From the NCBI RefSeq assembly GCF_036967205.1, contig NZ_CP146022.1, positions 558,001 through 622,000 of the forward strand: a stretch of 64,000 bases of DNA. Direction: 5' to 3'. The DNA comes from Streptomyces sp. Q6. GTDB taxonomy: Bacteria > Actinomycetota > Actinomycetes > Streptomycetales > Streptomycetaceae. The translations under genes were made by a program, and so were the position numbers. Under the pieces are notes generated by a model. That model saw nothing but the letters and a program-made list of their open reading frames with translations, had not been told where the DNA came from and made no database searches. Shown here piece by piece: positions 25,634 through 33,768 of the stretch. How positions within the stretch are numbered: position 1 is the stretch's first letter; every line of letters starts with the position of its first letter.

Positions 25634-27193
25634 TCAGTGGCCGAGCACCGCCATCGCGGCGTTGTGTCCGGGAATGCCGCTGACCCCGCCGCCGCGCACG
25701 GCGCCCGCCCCGCACAGCAGCACGTTCGGGTGCGCCGTCTCCACGCCCCACCGGCCGGTGCCCTCCTGGGCGTACGGGAAGGAGAGCTCCCGGTGGAAGA
25801 TGTTGCCGCCGGGCAGCCGCAGGTCCCGCTCCAGGTCGAGCGGGGTCTTCGCCTCGATGCAGGGGCGCCCGTCGGCGTCCTGGGCCAGGCAGTCCTCGAT
25901 AGGTTCGGCGAGGTGGGTGTTCAGCTGGGCGAGGGTGGCCTTCAGGAGGTCGGCGCGGGCCCGGTCGTGGTCGGCGGTGAACAGCCGCGCCGGGGTGTGC
26001 AGGCCGAAGAGGGTCAGGGTCTGGTAGCCGCGCTCGACGAGATCGGGGGCGAGGATGGTGGGGTCCGTGAGGCTGTGGCAGTAGATCTCGCTGGGCGGCA
26101 CGCTCGGCAGGGTCCCGGCGGCCGCTTCGGCGTACGCGGTCGCCAACTCCCCGTACCCTTCGGCGACATGGAAGGTTGCGGCGAACGCCTCGCGCGGGTC
26201 GACGGAGGTGTCCTTGAGGCGGGGCAGCCGCTCCAGGAGCATGTTGACCTTGAGCTGTGCGCCCTCGGCGGGGGTGGGCGGTACGTCGCCGAGGAGCCGA
26301 GCGAGTTCCTCCGGAGAGGCGTTCACGAGAACGTGCGCGGCAGCGACGGTGCCTTCGCCGGCGTCGCCGCGGTACGAGACCTCCGCGGCGCGGCCGTCGG
26401 TCTCGATCCCGGTCACCTCGTGGCCGGTGATCAGGTGCGCGCCGGCGGCGCGGGCCGCGGCGGCGAGGGCGTCGGTGAGCGCGCCCATGCCGCCGACGGG
26501 CACGTCCCAGTCGCCGGTTCCGTTGCCGATGACGTGGTAGAGGAAGCAGCGGTTCTGGGCGAGCGTCGGGTCGTGGGCGTCGGCGAAGGTACCGATGAGC
26601 GCGTCGGTGAGGACGACGCCGCGCACCAGGTCGTCGGTGAAGCGCTCCTCGATGCCGACGCCGATGGGCTGCTCGAACAGGAGCCGCCACGCCGCGTCGT
26701 CGCCGACGCGTTCGCGCAGCGCGTCGCGCGTCGGCAGCGGTTCGGTGAGCGTGGGGAAGACACGCTCGGCGACCTGGCGCGTCGTCCCGTAGAACCGGTC
26801 CCACGCCGCGTACTCGCGCTCGCCGCCGGTGAGCCGGGCGAAGGCCTCGCGGGTGCGGGCGCGGCCGCCCCCGACGAGCAGTCCGGTGGCCCGTCCGTCG
26901 CGGACGGTGGGGGTGTACGAGGACACGGTGCGGGTGCGGGTCGCGAAGCGCAGCTCCAGGTCCCGCACGATCTTCTTCGGCAGCAGGCTGACCAGGTAGG
27001 AGTACCGGGAGAGGCGGGCGTCCACGCCGGGGAACGGGCGGGTGGAGACGGCGGCCCCGCCGGTCGCGCCGAGGCGTTCGAGCACCGCGACCGTGCGTCC
27101 GGCGCGGGCGAGGTAGGCGGCGGCGACCAGGCCGTTGTGGCCACCGCCGACGATGACGGTGTCGTACCGGTCGAGGTGATCGTGTGCGGGCAT
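25634..27193 (-). CDS. FAD-dependent phytoene desaturase-like oxidoreductase
   Basis: A 519-residue NAD(P)/FAD oxidoreductase of the carotenoid desaturase/retinol saturase type. The dinucleotide motif TVIVGGGHNGLVAAAYLARAG is at residues 12-32. LERLGATGGAA follows, and the C-terminal FAD motif is NVLLCGAGAVRGGGVSGIPG. I start at ATG 27193 because the upstream extension is not protein-like. It stands alone, convergent with the lyase operon and divergent from the DUF1801 gene. Many Streptomyces carry such orphan enzymes of unknown substrate, so no pathway is proposed. Confidence 0.85.
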   Translation of the reverse strand: MPAHDHLDRYDTVIVGGGHNGLVAAAYLARAGRTVAVLERLGATGGAAVSTRPFPGVDARLSRYSYLVSLLPKKIVRDLELRFATRTRTVSSYTPTVRDGRATGLLVGGGRARTREAFARLTGGEREYAAWDRFYGTTRQVAERVFPTLTEPLPTRDALRERVGDDAAWRLLFEQPIGVGIEERFTDDLVRGVVLTDALIGTFADAHDPTLAQNRCFLYHVIGNGTGDWDVPVGGMGALTDALAAAARAAGAHLITGHEVTGIETDGRAAEVSYRGDAGEGTVAAAHVLVNASPEELARLLGDVPPTPAEGAQLKVNMLLERLPRLKDTSVDPREAFAATFHVAEGYGELATAYAEAAAGTLPSVPPSEIYCHSLTDPTILAPDLVERGYQTLTLFGLHTPARLFTADHDRARADLLKATLAQLNTHLAEPIEDCLAQDADGRPCIEAKTPLDLERDLRLPGGNIFHRELSFPYAQEGTGRWGVETAHPNVLLCGAGAVRGGGVSGIPGHNAAMAVLGH

Positions 27194-27342
27194 GGCTCTT
27201 GGTAGCACGGGTGGCGGGGGTGGGCCCAGGGGTCGGGCGGCCCTGAGCGGTATGGGTGGTTCCGGGTGACGTGGCCGATGTGCGCGGCTAGGGTCCCGTT
27301 CCAAGATCCCGCAGCGCAGCGACGACCAGGGGGCGACCCGGC

Positions 27343-27795
27343 ATGAGCGGCAAGGACAGTGGCACGTACGAAGGGTTCTCGGCCGACGAACGGGCCGCGA
27401 TGAAGGAGCACGCCCAGGAGCAGAAGAAGGCGGCGCGGCGCACGTCCAAGGCGGACAAGGAGGCGGAGGCGCTGCGCGACGTGCTGGCGAAGATCGCCGA
27501 GATGCAGGACTCCGACCGGGTCATGGCCGAGCGGGTGCACGCCGTCGTCACGGCCGCGGCTCCGTCGCTCGCTCCGAAGCTCTGGTACGGGATGCCCGCG
27601 TACGCCGCGGACGGCAAGGTCGTCTGCTTCTTCCAGAGCGCGGAGAAGTTCAAGGCGCGCTACGCGACGCTCGGGTTCAGCGATCTGGCACAGCTGGACG
27701 AGGGGACGATGTGGCCGGCGGCGTTCGCGCTGACCGAGGTGACGGCCGATGTGGAGAAGCAGATCGGGGAGCTGGTCAAGCGCGCGGTCGGCTGA
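27343..27795 (+). CDS. DUF1801-family protein
   Basis: A 150-residue soluble protein. The N-terminal 60 residues are charged and helical ([20 protein letters not shown]). The C-terminal part contains [20 protein letters not shown] and KARYATLGF, which is the DUF1801/YdhG-like fold. YdhG relatives have been called iron chaperones, but the role here is unknown. AGGGGG is upstream of ATG 27343. Ends convergent with the TPR protein. Confidence 0.75.
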   Translation: MSGKDSGTYEGFSADERAAMKEHAQEQKKAARRTSKADKEAEALRDVLAKIAEMQDSDRVMAERVHAVVTAAAPSLAPKLWYGMPAYAADGKVVCFFQSAEKFKARYATLGFSDLAQLDEGTMWPAAFALTEVTADVEKQIGELVKRAVG

Positions 27796-27831
27796 CGCCC
27801 GGACCCTGTCCCTGGGGTCGGGGACCGGCTG

Positions 27832-29031
27832 TCAGCCCCGCCGGCGCAGTGCGGAGACGCGGCGGTACAGCTCGGCCGCTTCCGTACCGCGGCCGAGCTG
27901 TTCGAGGCAGTGCGCCTCGTCGTTCCGGCTCGCGAGGGTGTCGGGGTGGGTCTCGCCCAGGACCCGCTCGCGGGCCGCGGCGACCCCGCGGTACTCGGTG
28001 AGGGCGTCCGGCCAGCGGCCGAGCCAGCCGAGGGCGACGGCGACCTCACGGTGGCTGATCAGGGTGTCGACGTGGTCGGGGCCGAGCATCCGCTCGCGCA
28101 GCGCGCAGACGTCGCGGGCCTCCGCGAGTGCCTCCTCCCAGCGGGCCATGCGGCCGAGGTTGACGCCGAGGCCGTGCCGGGCGCGCAGGGTCTCCGGGTG
28201 CTGGGGGCCGCTGACCCGGGTGCGGTCGTCGATGAGGTCGCGGTAGAGGGTGAGCGCCTCGGCGCTGCGGCCGAGCCGGCCGAGGCTGATGCCCACCTCG
28301 TAGCGGGCGGCGAGAGTGTCGGGGTGGTCGGGGCCGAGCGCCTGCGCACGTGCTCCCGCCACATCGCGGTAGATCCGCAGCGCCTCCTCCCAGCGCCCCA
28401 ACTGGCCCAGCGTGTAACCGACTTCGCAGCGGGTGACCAGCGTGTCGGGGTGCTCGGGGCCGAGGACCCTGGCCCGCGCCTCGGCGACCTCGCCCGCCAT
28501 CCGGTACGAGTCCTCCAGGCGGCCCAGGCGGCTGAGATTGAAGGCGAGATTGTGGCGGCAGCGCAGGGTGTCGGGGTGGTCGGGCCCCATGGCGCGCTCC
28601 CGGGCGGCGAGGACGGCCGTGTACATCTGGTGGGCCTCGAAGTGGCGGCCCACCTTCCCCAGTACGTAGGCGACTTCCTGGCGGGCGCCGAGGGTCTCGG
28701 GGTGCTCGGCGCCGAGGACGCGCTCGCGGCCCTCGACGACGCGCCGGTACTCGCGCAGCGCGTCGGCGGCGCGGCCGGTGCGGCTGAGGGTGAAGGCGAC
28801 CTCGTAGCGGCTGGCGAGGGTGTCGGGGTGGTCGGGGCCGAGCGCGTGCTCCCGTTCGGCGGCGACCGCGCGGTGCACCTCGCCGGCCTCGGCCCAGCGG
28901 CCGAGCCGGCCGAGGCTGAGCCCGGCGTTGTGCCGGGAGACGAGGGTGGCGAGCAGCTCCGGCGCGGGCGTGGGGCGTCGCACGGCGTCCGGGGTGTGAC
29001 GGGAGTGCGCGGACTGGGGCGCGGGACCCAT
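27832..29031 (-). CDS. Tetratricopeptide-repeat protein; C-terminal half of a frameshifted kinase-TPR gene
   Basis: An open frame of about 399 residues from the first convenient ATG (29031), containing at least eight 42-residue TPR units of the kinesin-light-chain/FxSxx type. Each has a variant of LGPDHPDTLxxRxEVA. This frame is -1 relative to the upstream kinase frame and has no good ribosome site of its own. In Streptomyces I know similar kinase and TPR sequences as one continuous protein. The kinase frame continues across this region only as Pro/Ser/Arg-rich out-of-frame sequence. I therefore treat it as the missing half of the kinase gene rather than an independent gene. Confidence 0.7.
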   Translation of the reverse strand: MGPAPQSAHSRHTPDAVRRPTPAPELLATLVSRHNAGLSLGRLGRWAEAGEVHRAVAAEREHALGPDHPDTLASRYEVAFTLSRTGRAADALREYRRVVEGRERVLGAEHPETLGARQEVAYVLGKVGRHFEAHQMYTAVLAARERAMGPDHPDTLRCRHNLAFNLSRLGRLEDSYRMAGEVAEARARVLGPEHPDTLVTRCEVGYTLGQLGRWEEALRIYRDVAGARAQALGPDHPDTLAARYEVGISLGRLGRSAEALTLYRDLIDDRTRVSGPQHPETLRARHGLGVNLGRMARWEEALAEARDVCALRERMLGPDHVDTLISHREVAVALGWLGRWPDALTEYRGVAAARERVLGETHPDTLASRNDEAHCLEQLGRGTEAAELYRRVSALRRRG

Positions 29032-30098
29032 TCCCGGGCCAGGCCCGCGGCGCCGTCGGGCGGGGTGCCGCGCAGGCCCGCGTCGCCGGTGGCCTTGTGC
29101 CCGGTGGTCATGCCGCGCGTCCACGACGGCAGCCGGGGTTCGCCCGGGGCCGACGGTTCGCGGACCACCTGGGTGCCGCTGCGCGGCTCGACCCGCGGGG
29201 CGCGCACGGTGGGCACGTAGGCCGCCCCGCCGGCCCGGCCCGCGGCGAGCCTGCGGCTCAACTCCCGTGCATCGCGCGGCCGTTCCTCGGGTTCCTTGGC
29301 GAGCAGTTCGCGGATGATCAGGTCGACGTACGCGGGCAGGTCGGGGCGCAGGCCGCGGGGCGGCTCGGGCACGGTGTCCCGGTGCCCGACGAGCACGGCC
29401 CAGGCGTCGGCGAGGTCGAACGGCGGTGCGCCGGTGGCGATCTCGTACAGGACGCAGCCGAGCGAGTAGAGGTCGCTGCGCTGGTCGACGTGGGTGCCGC
29501 CGATCTGCTCGGGCGACATGTAGTGCGGGGTGCCCATGGCGATGCCGGTGCCGGTGAGGCGGGAGGTGAAGCCGATGTCGTGGCCGAGGCGGGCGATGCC
29601 GAAGTCGCAGATCTTGGCCGTGCCGTCGGTCAGGCGCACGATGTTCGCGGGCTTCAGGTCCCGGTGCACGATGCCCTGTTCATGGGTGTAGGCGAGGGCC
29701 GAGGCGACCTGCTCGGCCAGGTCGACGATGCCGTCGACGGGCAGCGGGTGGTGCCGGTTGTCCTCCAGGAGCTGGCTGAGGTTACGGCCCTCCAGGAGTT
29801 CCATCACCAGGTAGAGGATGCCTTCGTACTCGCCGAAGTCGTGGACGACGGTGATGCCGCGGTGCTGGAGCGCGGCGGCGACACGGGCCTCTCTGCGGAA
29901 GCGCTCGCGCAGGACGCGGGTGAAGGACTGGTCGCGCTGCGGCCCGAGCGGCTTGAGGCATTTGACGGCGACGTGCCGCCCCAGCGACTCGTCGCGGGCG
30001 CGCCACACCTCGCCCATGCCGCCGCGACCGATCAGATCGAGCAGCCGGTACCGCCCGTGGATCAGCCTGATGTCCCGTGTGTCCCCCGACTCCGGCAT
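28059..30098 (-). CDS. Serine/threonine protein kinase (PknB-type), frame broken before its TPR domain
   Basis: The formal ORF is 679 residues, but only about the first 360 look genuine. The kinase domain shows LIGRGGMGEVWRARD with the ATP loop, VAVKCLK (catalytic Lys), HRDLKPANI, CDFGIARLG (DFG), GTPHYMSPEQ and DLYSLGCVLYE. A linker, LPSWTRGMTTGHKATG to about LAREWVPR, ends near 29020. Beyond that, composition turns to Pro/Ser/Thr/Arg repeats that are the TPR region read in the wrong frame. No transmembrane segment is evident, so the kinase is cytoplasmic. A one-base deletion (or two-base insertion) between about 28985 and 29040 would explain it; a sequencing error is equally possible. Starts 22 nt after the MpaB-family stop. 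Confidence 0.8.
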   Translation of the reverse strand: MPESGDTRDIRLIHGRYRLLDLIGRGGMGEVWRARDESLGRHVAVKCLKPLGPQRDQSFTRVLRERFRREARVAAALQHRGITVVHDFGEYEGILYLVMELLEGRNLSQLLEDNRHHPLPVDGIVDLAEQVASALAYTHEQGIVHRDLKPANIVRLTDGTAKICDFGIARLGHDIGFTSRLTGTGIAMGTPHYMSPEQIGGTHVDQRSDLYSLGCVLYEIATGAPPFDLADAWAVLVGHRDTVPEPPRGLRPDLPAYVDLIIRELLAKEPEERPRDARELSRRLAAGRAGGAAYVPTVRAPRVEPRSGTQVVREPSAPGEPRLPSWTRGMTTGHKATGDAGLRGTPPDGAAGLAREWVPRPSPRTPVTPRTPCDAPRPRRSCSPPSSPGTTPGSASAGSAAGPRPARCTARSPPNGSTRSAPTTPTPSPAATRSPSPSAAPAAPPTRCASTGASSRAASASSAPSTPRPSAPARKSPTYWGRWAATSRPTRCTRPSSPPGSAPWGPTTPTPCAAATISPSISAAWAAWRTRTGWRARSPRRGPGSSAPSTPTRWSPAAKSVTRWASWGAGRRRCGSTAMWREHVRRRSAPTTPTLSPPATRWASASAGSAAAPRRSPSTATSSTTAPGSAAPSTRRPCAPGTASASTSAAWPAGRRHSRRPATSARCASGCSAPTTSTP

Positions 30099-30120
30099 GT
30101 CCCGCTGTCGCCCCCGTCGC

Positions 30121-31008
30121 CTAGCCGCTGCGCCCCTCCGACTCGTCCAGTATGGCTACCCGTCCGCCGACTTTGTACGGGGCCGGGCGGGTGTCGGCAC
30201 CGAGTCTCCGCATCGCCCGGAGGATGTGTTTCGGCGGGAGTTGCCAGCGCACACGGTCGGGAACGGCGCGCAGGGCGGTGCCGGTGGCGCGCAGGCGGCG
30301 GGTGACCACGGCCGGGGCGGGAGCGGGCCTGCCGTACAGGTCGTGGGCGTACGGCGGCAGAGCGGCGTACGCGAGGCCGGCGACGCGCCGCCACACTGCC
30401 GCGCGCGCCGGGACGAGGAGCGGGTGGGCGGGCGGTCGGCGCAGGAAGTCGTCGACCTCGCGGGCCTCGGGCCCCGCGGCGAGTTCGGGCCGTACCGCAG
30501 CGAAGTAGGCCGCCAGTTCGGCCTGGGTGCCGGGGACTTCGGCGGGGTCGAGGCCGACGAGGCGGGCGCTGGTGCGGTGTTCGGCGATGTACCGGTCGGC
30601 CTGCGGTTCGGTGAGCCGGAAGCCGGAGCGGCGGGCGACGTGCAGGTAGGAGTCGATCTCGGCGCAGTGCACCCACAGCAGCAGCTCGGGCTCGTCGACG
30701 CCGTACCGCTCCCCCGTGTCCGGGTCGGTGGCGAAGAGATGGCTGTGGATCTTGCGGACGCGGGCGCCCGCCTTCTCGGCGGCCTCCGTGGTGCCGTACG
30801 TCGTCGTGCCGACGAAGCTCGCGGTGCGCAGCAGGCGGCCCCAGGCGTCGCGCCGGAAGTCGGAGTTCTGTGTGACACCGCGGACGGCGCGCGGGTGCAG
30901 CGCCTGGAGGTACAGGGCGCGTACACCCGCGATCCACATCATGGGGTCGGCGTGCATCTGCCAGGTCACCGAGTCGGGGCCGAAGAGTCCCGGGTCCGCG
31001 TCGCGCAT
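30121..31008 (-). CDS. Oxygenase MpaB-family protein (DUF2236)
   Basis: A 295-residue protein related to latex-clearing protein and fungal MpaB. These are heme-type oxygenases that cleave or hydroxylate isoprenoids. Features are WQMHADPMMWIAGVRALYLQ, LHPRAVRGV, the conserved RLLRTASFVGTTTYG, and LLLWVHCAEIDSYL with a conserved His. The SD AGGAGGT is ideal. It lies between cdsA and the kinase gene in a leftward run. The substrate is unknown. Confidence 0.85.
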   Translation of the reverse strand: MRDADPGLFGPDSVTWQMHADPMMWIAGVRALYLQALHPRAVRGVTQNSDFRRDAWGRLLRTASFVGTTTYGTTEAAEKAGARVRKIHSHLFATDPDTGERYGVDEPELLLWVHCAEIDSYLHVARRSGFRLTEPQADRYIAEHRTSARLVGLDPAEVPGTQAELAAYFAAVRPELAAGPEAREVDDFLRRPPAHPLLVPARAAVWRRVAGLAYAALPPYAHDLYGRPAPAPAVVTRRLRATGTALRAVPDRVRWQLPPKHILRAMRRLGADTRPAPYKVGGRVAILDESEGRSG

Positions 31009-31069
31009 GCGGCACCTCCTGGTCGCGGGGAACGTACTCGTACCGTACGGGCCCCGGCCGGTCCCGGGG

Positions 31070-31873
31070 TCAGCTCAGGACGACCAGGATCGCGAGGGCC
31101 CCGAGCAGCGAGTCGACGCGGTCGAGGAGGCCGCCCGAGCCGGGGAGCCAGCTCCCCGCGTCCTTGACCCGGGCGCCTCGTTTGATCATCGACTCGACGA
31201 GGTCCCCGGCCGGGCCGCCGACCGCCACGGCCAGTGCCGCCGGCCAGCTCGCCGCGGACAGCAGCACGAGGACGCCGACGCCCGCCGCGGCGCCCGCGAC
31301 GGTGCCGCTCCACCGCTTGGCCGGTGACAGCGGCGACAGGCGGGGCCCGCCGAGGCGCCGCCCGGCGAAGTACGCCGTGATGTCGGCGACGGAGACCGCC
31401 ACGAACACGGCGAGGGCGCTCGCCCCGAGCGGTACCAGCGCGGCGAGGACGCTCAGCCAGGCGAGGCCGAGGAGTCCCGCGCCGAGCCGGCGCAGGCCGC
31501 CGTCGGCGTCCCCGGCGGCGAGCGGTACGGCGGCCACGGCGAGCGCTCCGATCACGAGCACCCGCGGTACCTCCGAAGGAGCCAGCCAGGCGGCGAGTAC
31601 GACGCCGGTCACCGCCGCCGCGAGCACCGCCCGGTCGGCGCGGCCGAGTCGCAGCAGCCCGCCGTACTCGACGGCCGCGATCACCCCGGCCGTGACGGCG
31701 AGGGCCGCGGCTCCGGGGCGGCCCAGCCAGAACGCCCCGGTGATCAGGGGCACGCCGACCGCCCAGGCGCACCAGCGGACCGCCAGCTCGCGCCGCCGGG
31801 ACGCGGCGACGGCGACTCCGCTCAGGCCCAGCGCACCACCGAGCCAGGGCGCCAGCGCGGCCACCGTCGTCAT
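31070..31873 (-). CDS. cdsA: Phosphatidate cytidylyltransferase (CdsA-like)
   Basis: A 267-residue membrane protein with about eight hydrophobic segments and the C-terminal CDS signature ESMIKRGARVKDAGSWLPGS followed by GGLLDRVDS. It would form CDP-diacylglycerol from phosphatidate and CTP. Normal Streptomyces CdsA is encoded beside frr in the translation cluster and is usually longer, so this may be a second copy. ATG 31873 overlaps the stop of the GNAT-aminotransferase gene as ATGA, which ties the two functionally. Confidence 0.85.
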   Translation of the reverse strand: MTTVAALAPWLGGALGLSGVAVAASRRRELAVRWCAWAVGVPLITGAFWLGRPGAAALAVTAGVIAAVEYGGLLRLGRADRAVLAAAVTGVVLAAWLAPSEVPRVLVIGALAVAAVPLAAGDADGGLRRLGAGLLGLAWLSVLAALVPLGASALAVFVAVSVADITAYFAGRRLGGPRLSPLSPAKRWSGTVAGAAAGVGVLVLLSAASWPAALAVAVGGPAGDLVESMIKRGARVKDAGSWLPGSGGLLDRVDSLLGALAILVVLS

Positions 31874-33639
31874 CGGGTGGATCCGGTGAGCGCGGCCGGG
31901 CTCGCCACCCGGGGCCACAGGGGCTGGAGTTCGTCGAGGGCGGCCTGGCAGGCGGTGACGATGCGGGCGTTCTCGGCGCTGCCCTTGACCGCGATCCGTA
32001 CCGTGCGCCCCTCGTACCGGGCGGACAGGGGCGACAGGTCGCGCAGGTGGACGTCGTGGCGGCGGCACTCGGCCACGAGTTGCGCGGCGCTCGGGCCGCC
32101 GGCCGGGAGCGTCACGTTGAGGAAGTTCGCGACGCCCTCCTCGACGGTCCAGGTCGCCTCCAACTCCCGCAGATCGGATGCCAGTTGCGCGCGCAGCAGG
32201 TGGGTGTGGCGCCAGCGGTCGGCGTAGTACGCGGGGTCGCGCAGGGCGGCGACGGCGGCCAGCTGGGCGGGGAGGCTGACCGGCCAGGGCGGGGTCCACG
32301 TGCGCAGCCGGGCGGCGGTGACGGGTTCGGCGACCAGGTAGGCGGCGCGCATGCCGGAGAGCGCGTACATCTTGGACAGGGAGCTGCACACGACGACGCG
32401 CGGCGCGGTCGCGGCGAGCCCGGCGAGGGACTCGGCCGGGTCGACGTAGCCGAGGTAGGCCTCGTCGATCCACCAGCGGGTGCGTTCCGGGGCGGCGGCG
32501 ATCACCGCGCACAGGTCGGCGGCGGGCAGATGACGGCCGGTCGGGTTGTTCGGGTTGACCACCACGACGAGGTCGTACCGTCCGGCGGCGACCGTGGCGG
32601 CGAGCCGCTCGGTGTCGATCCGCCAGCCGTCCTCGCGGCGCAGCCGGAACCGGTCCACCCGGCAGCCGATCACCCGCTCGGTGACATGGGCGTACTCGCC
32701 GTATCCGGGGTCCATGAGCAGGACCCGGCTCTCGGGGGTCAGCCACTGGCCGAACGCCCGGAAGATCAGGTCGGAGGAGCCCGCGCCGACGCAGAGCGCC
32801 TCCTGGGGCAGTCCCCGTACGGCGGCGATCTCGGCGACGAGTCCTTCGGCGCCGGTCGGCGGTGAGGTCCTCGCCGCCCAGCCCGGGTCGTCCGTGAGCG
32901 CGGCGCGCACGTCGGGGGCGGGCGGGAACCAGGCGTCGAGGACGTCGGCGGCCACGATCCGGTGGCGGCGCTGGAGGGTGCGGAAGTCGGGTCCGATGGC
33001 GGTGAAGGAGGCGCCGCCGTGCTCGCAGCCGTCCGCGCGGGGCGCGAAGGGCATGTCGAGGCGCCAGTCGACGGCCGCGCGCAGGCGTTCCAGTGTGGCG
33101 CGGTGCCGCTCCATCACGTCGAGGGTCAGCTCGGTGACGTCGCCGGTGAGGACCTCGAAGGTGAGGGCGCCGCTGCGCACGGTGTGGCCGGCCGGGCGCA
33201 GGCCCGCGGCGACGTACATGGCGAGCAGGTCGCTGCGTCCCATCGCCACGACGCGGCGGCCGCCCCGGGAGGCGATCCAGCGCAGGGCCGCGTACATCAG
33301 GAGCGGTGCCGCGGCGGTGGACCGCCAGCGGGGCTCGACGGTGAGGATGCGCACCTCGAACAGGTCGGGGTCGGCGAGCAGCGGCAGGGCGTCGCGGGTG
33401 AGGTACTTGTCGAGCCCGTAGCGTCCCGCCCAGGGCGGGGTCAGGCTGACGAAGCCGACGCGGTGCGTCCCGTGCGCCGCGACGAGATAGACGTTGTCGC
33501 CGTCGAGTCCGTCGCTCAGCCGGCCTGCCGCGTTCGGCGCGTGCTGGCCCAACTCCCGCGCGTACACCCGGTGGCGCAGTTCATGGATCCAGTCCAGATC
33601 CTCCGGGGTGGCGGCGCGCAGGTGCAGGTGTCGGCCCAT
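31870..33639 (-). CDS. GNAT acyltransferase fused to class I/II PLP aminotransferase
   Basis: A 589-residue two-domain enzyme. Residues 1-190 resemble GNAT or exosortase-associated acyltransferases (LRHRVYARELGQHAPN, FEVRILTVEPRWR, LLMYAALRWI, GRSDLLAMYVAAGLRP). Residues about 215-575 are a histidinol-phosphate aminotransferase-like PLP domain. That domain has GAGSSDLIFRAF, VVNPNNPTGRHLP, WWIDEAYLGYVDP and the PLP lysine in SSLSKMYALSGMR. Start ATG 33639 follows AGAGGAA; the upstream extension is rejected. Coupling to cdsA suggests it makes or modifies an amino headgroup or acyl-amino lipid; this is inference. Confidence 0.82.
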   Translation of the reverse strand: MGRHLHLRAATPEDLDWIHELRHRVYARELGQHAPNAAGRLSDGLDGDNVYLVAAHGTHRVGFVSLTPPWAGRYGLDKYLTRDALPLLADPDLFEVRILTVEPRWRSTAAAPLLMYAALRWIASRGGRRVVAMGRSDLLAMYVAAGLRPAGHTVRSGALTFEVLTGDVTELTLDVMERHRATLERLRAAVDWRLDMPFAPRADGCEHGGASFTAIGPDFRTLQRRHRIVAADVLDAWFPPAPDVRAALTDDPGWAARTSPPTGAEGLVAEIAAVRGLPQEALCVGAGSSDLIFRAFGQWLTPESRVLLMDPGYGEYAHVTERVIGCRVDRFRLRREDGWRIDTERLAATVAAGRYDLVVVVNPNNPTGRHLPAADLCAVIAAAPERTRWWIDEAYLGYVDPAESLAGLAATAPRVVVCSSLSKMYALSGMRAAYLVAEPVTAARLRTWTPPWPVSLPAQLAAVAALRDPAYYADRWRHTHLLRAQLASDLRELEATWTVEEGVANFLNVTLPAGGPSAAQLVAECRRHDVHLRDLSPLSARYEGRTVRIAVKGSAENARIVTACQAALDELQPLWPRVASPAALTGSTR

Positions 33640-33732
33640 GAGTGGGTTCCTCTTTCGACTCGGGGCGGGGCGCGTGGGGGGCCGTCCCATCGTCGGGAAC
33701 CGCGGGAGCGCACGTGAGGGTCGACACACACA

Positions 33733-33762
33733 GGGCGCCTGAGTACGCGTACTCAGGCGCCC
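33733..33762. terminator. 30-bp perfect palindrome, probable terminator
   Basis: Fifteen-base arms (GGGCGCCTGAGTACG and complement) meet with no spacer. The site lies 6 bp beyond the stop of the acyl-CoA dehydrogenase gene and about 95 bp before the GNAT-aminotransferase start. Position fits a terminator for the dehydrogenase. The perfect symmetry would also suit a protein-binding site. Confidence 0.65.
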
Positions 33763-33768
33763 GAGGCG

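Noticed and set aside
24228-26804. An 858-codon minus-strand open frame opposite PL8/CE7 and overlapping the desaturase-like gene
   Set aside because: No domain pattern, and both overlapped genes have clear catalytic motifs.
28985-29040. Programmed -1 ribosomal frameshift between kinase and TPR
   Set aside because: No X-XXY-YYZ slippery heptamer or clear downstream pseudoknot is visible; simple mutation or sequence error is more likely.
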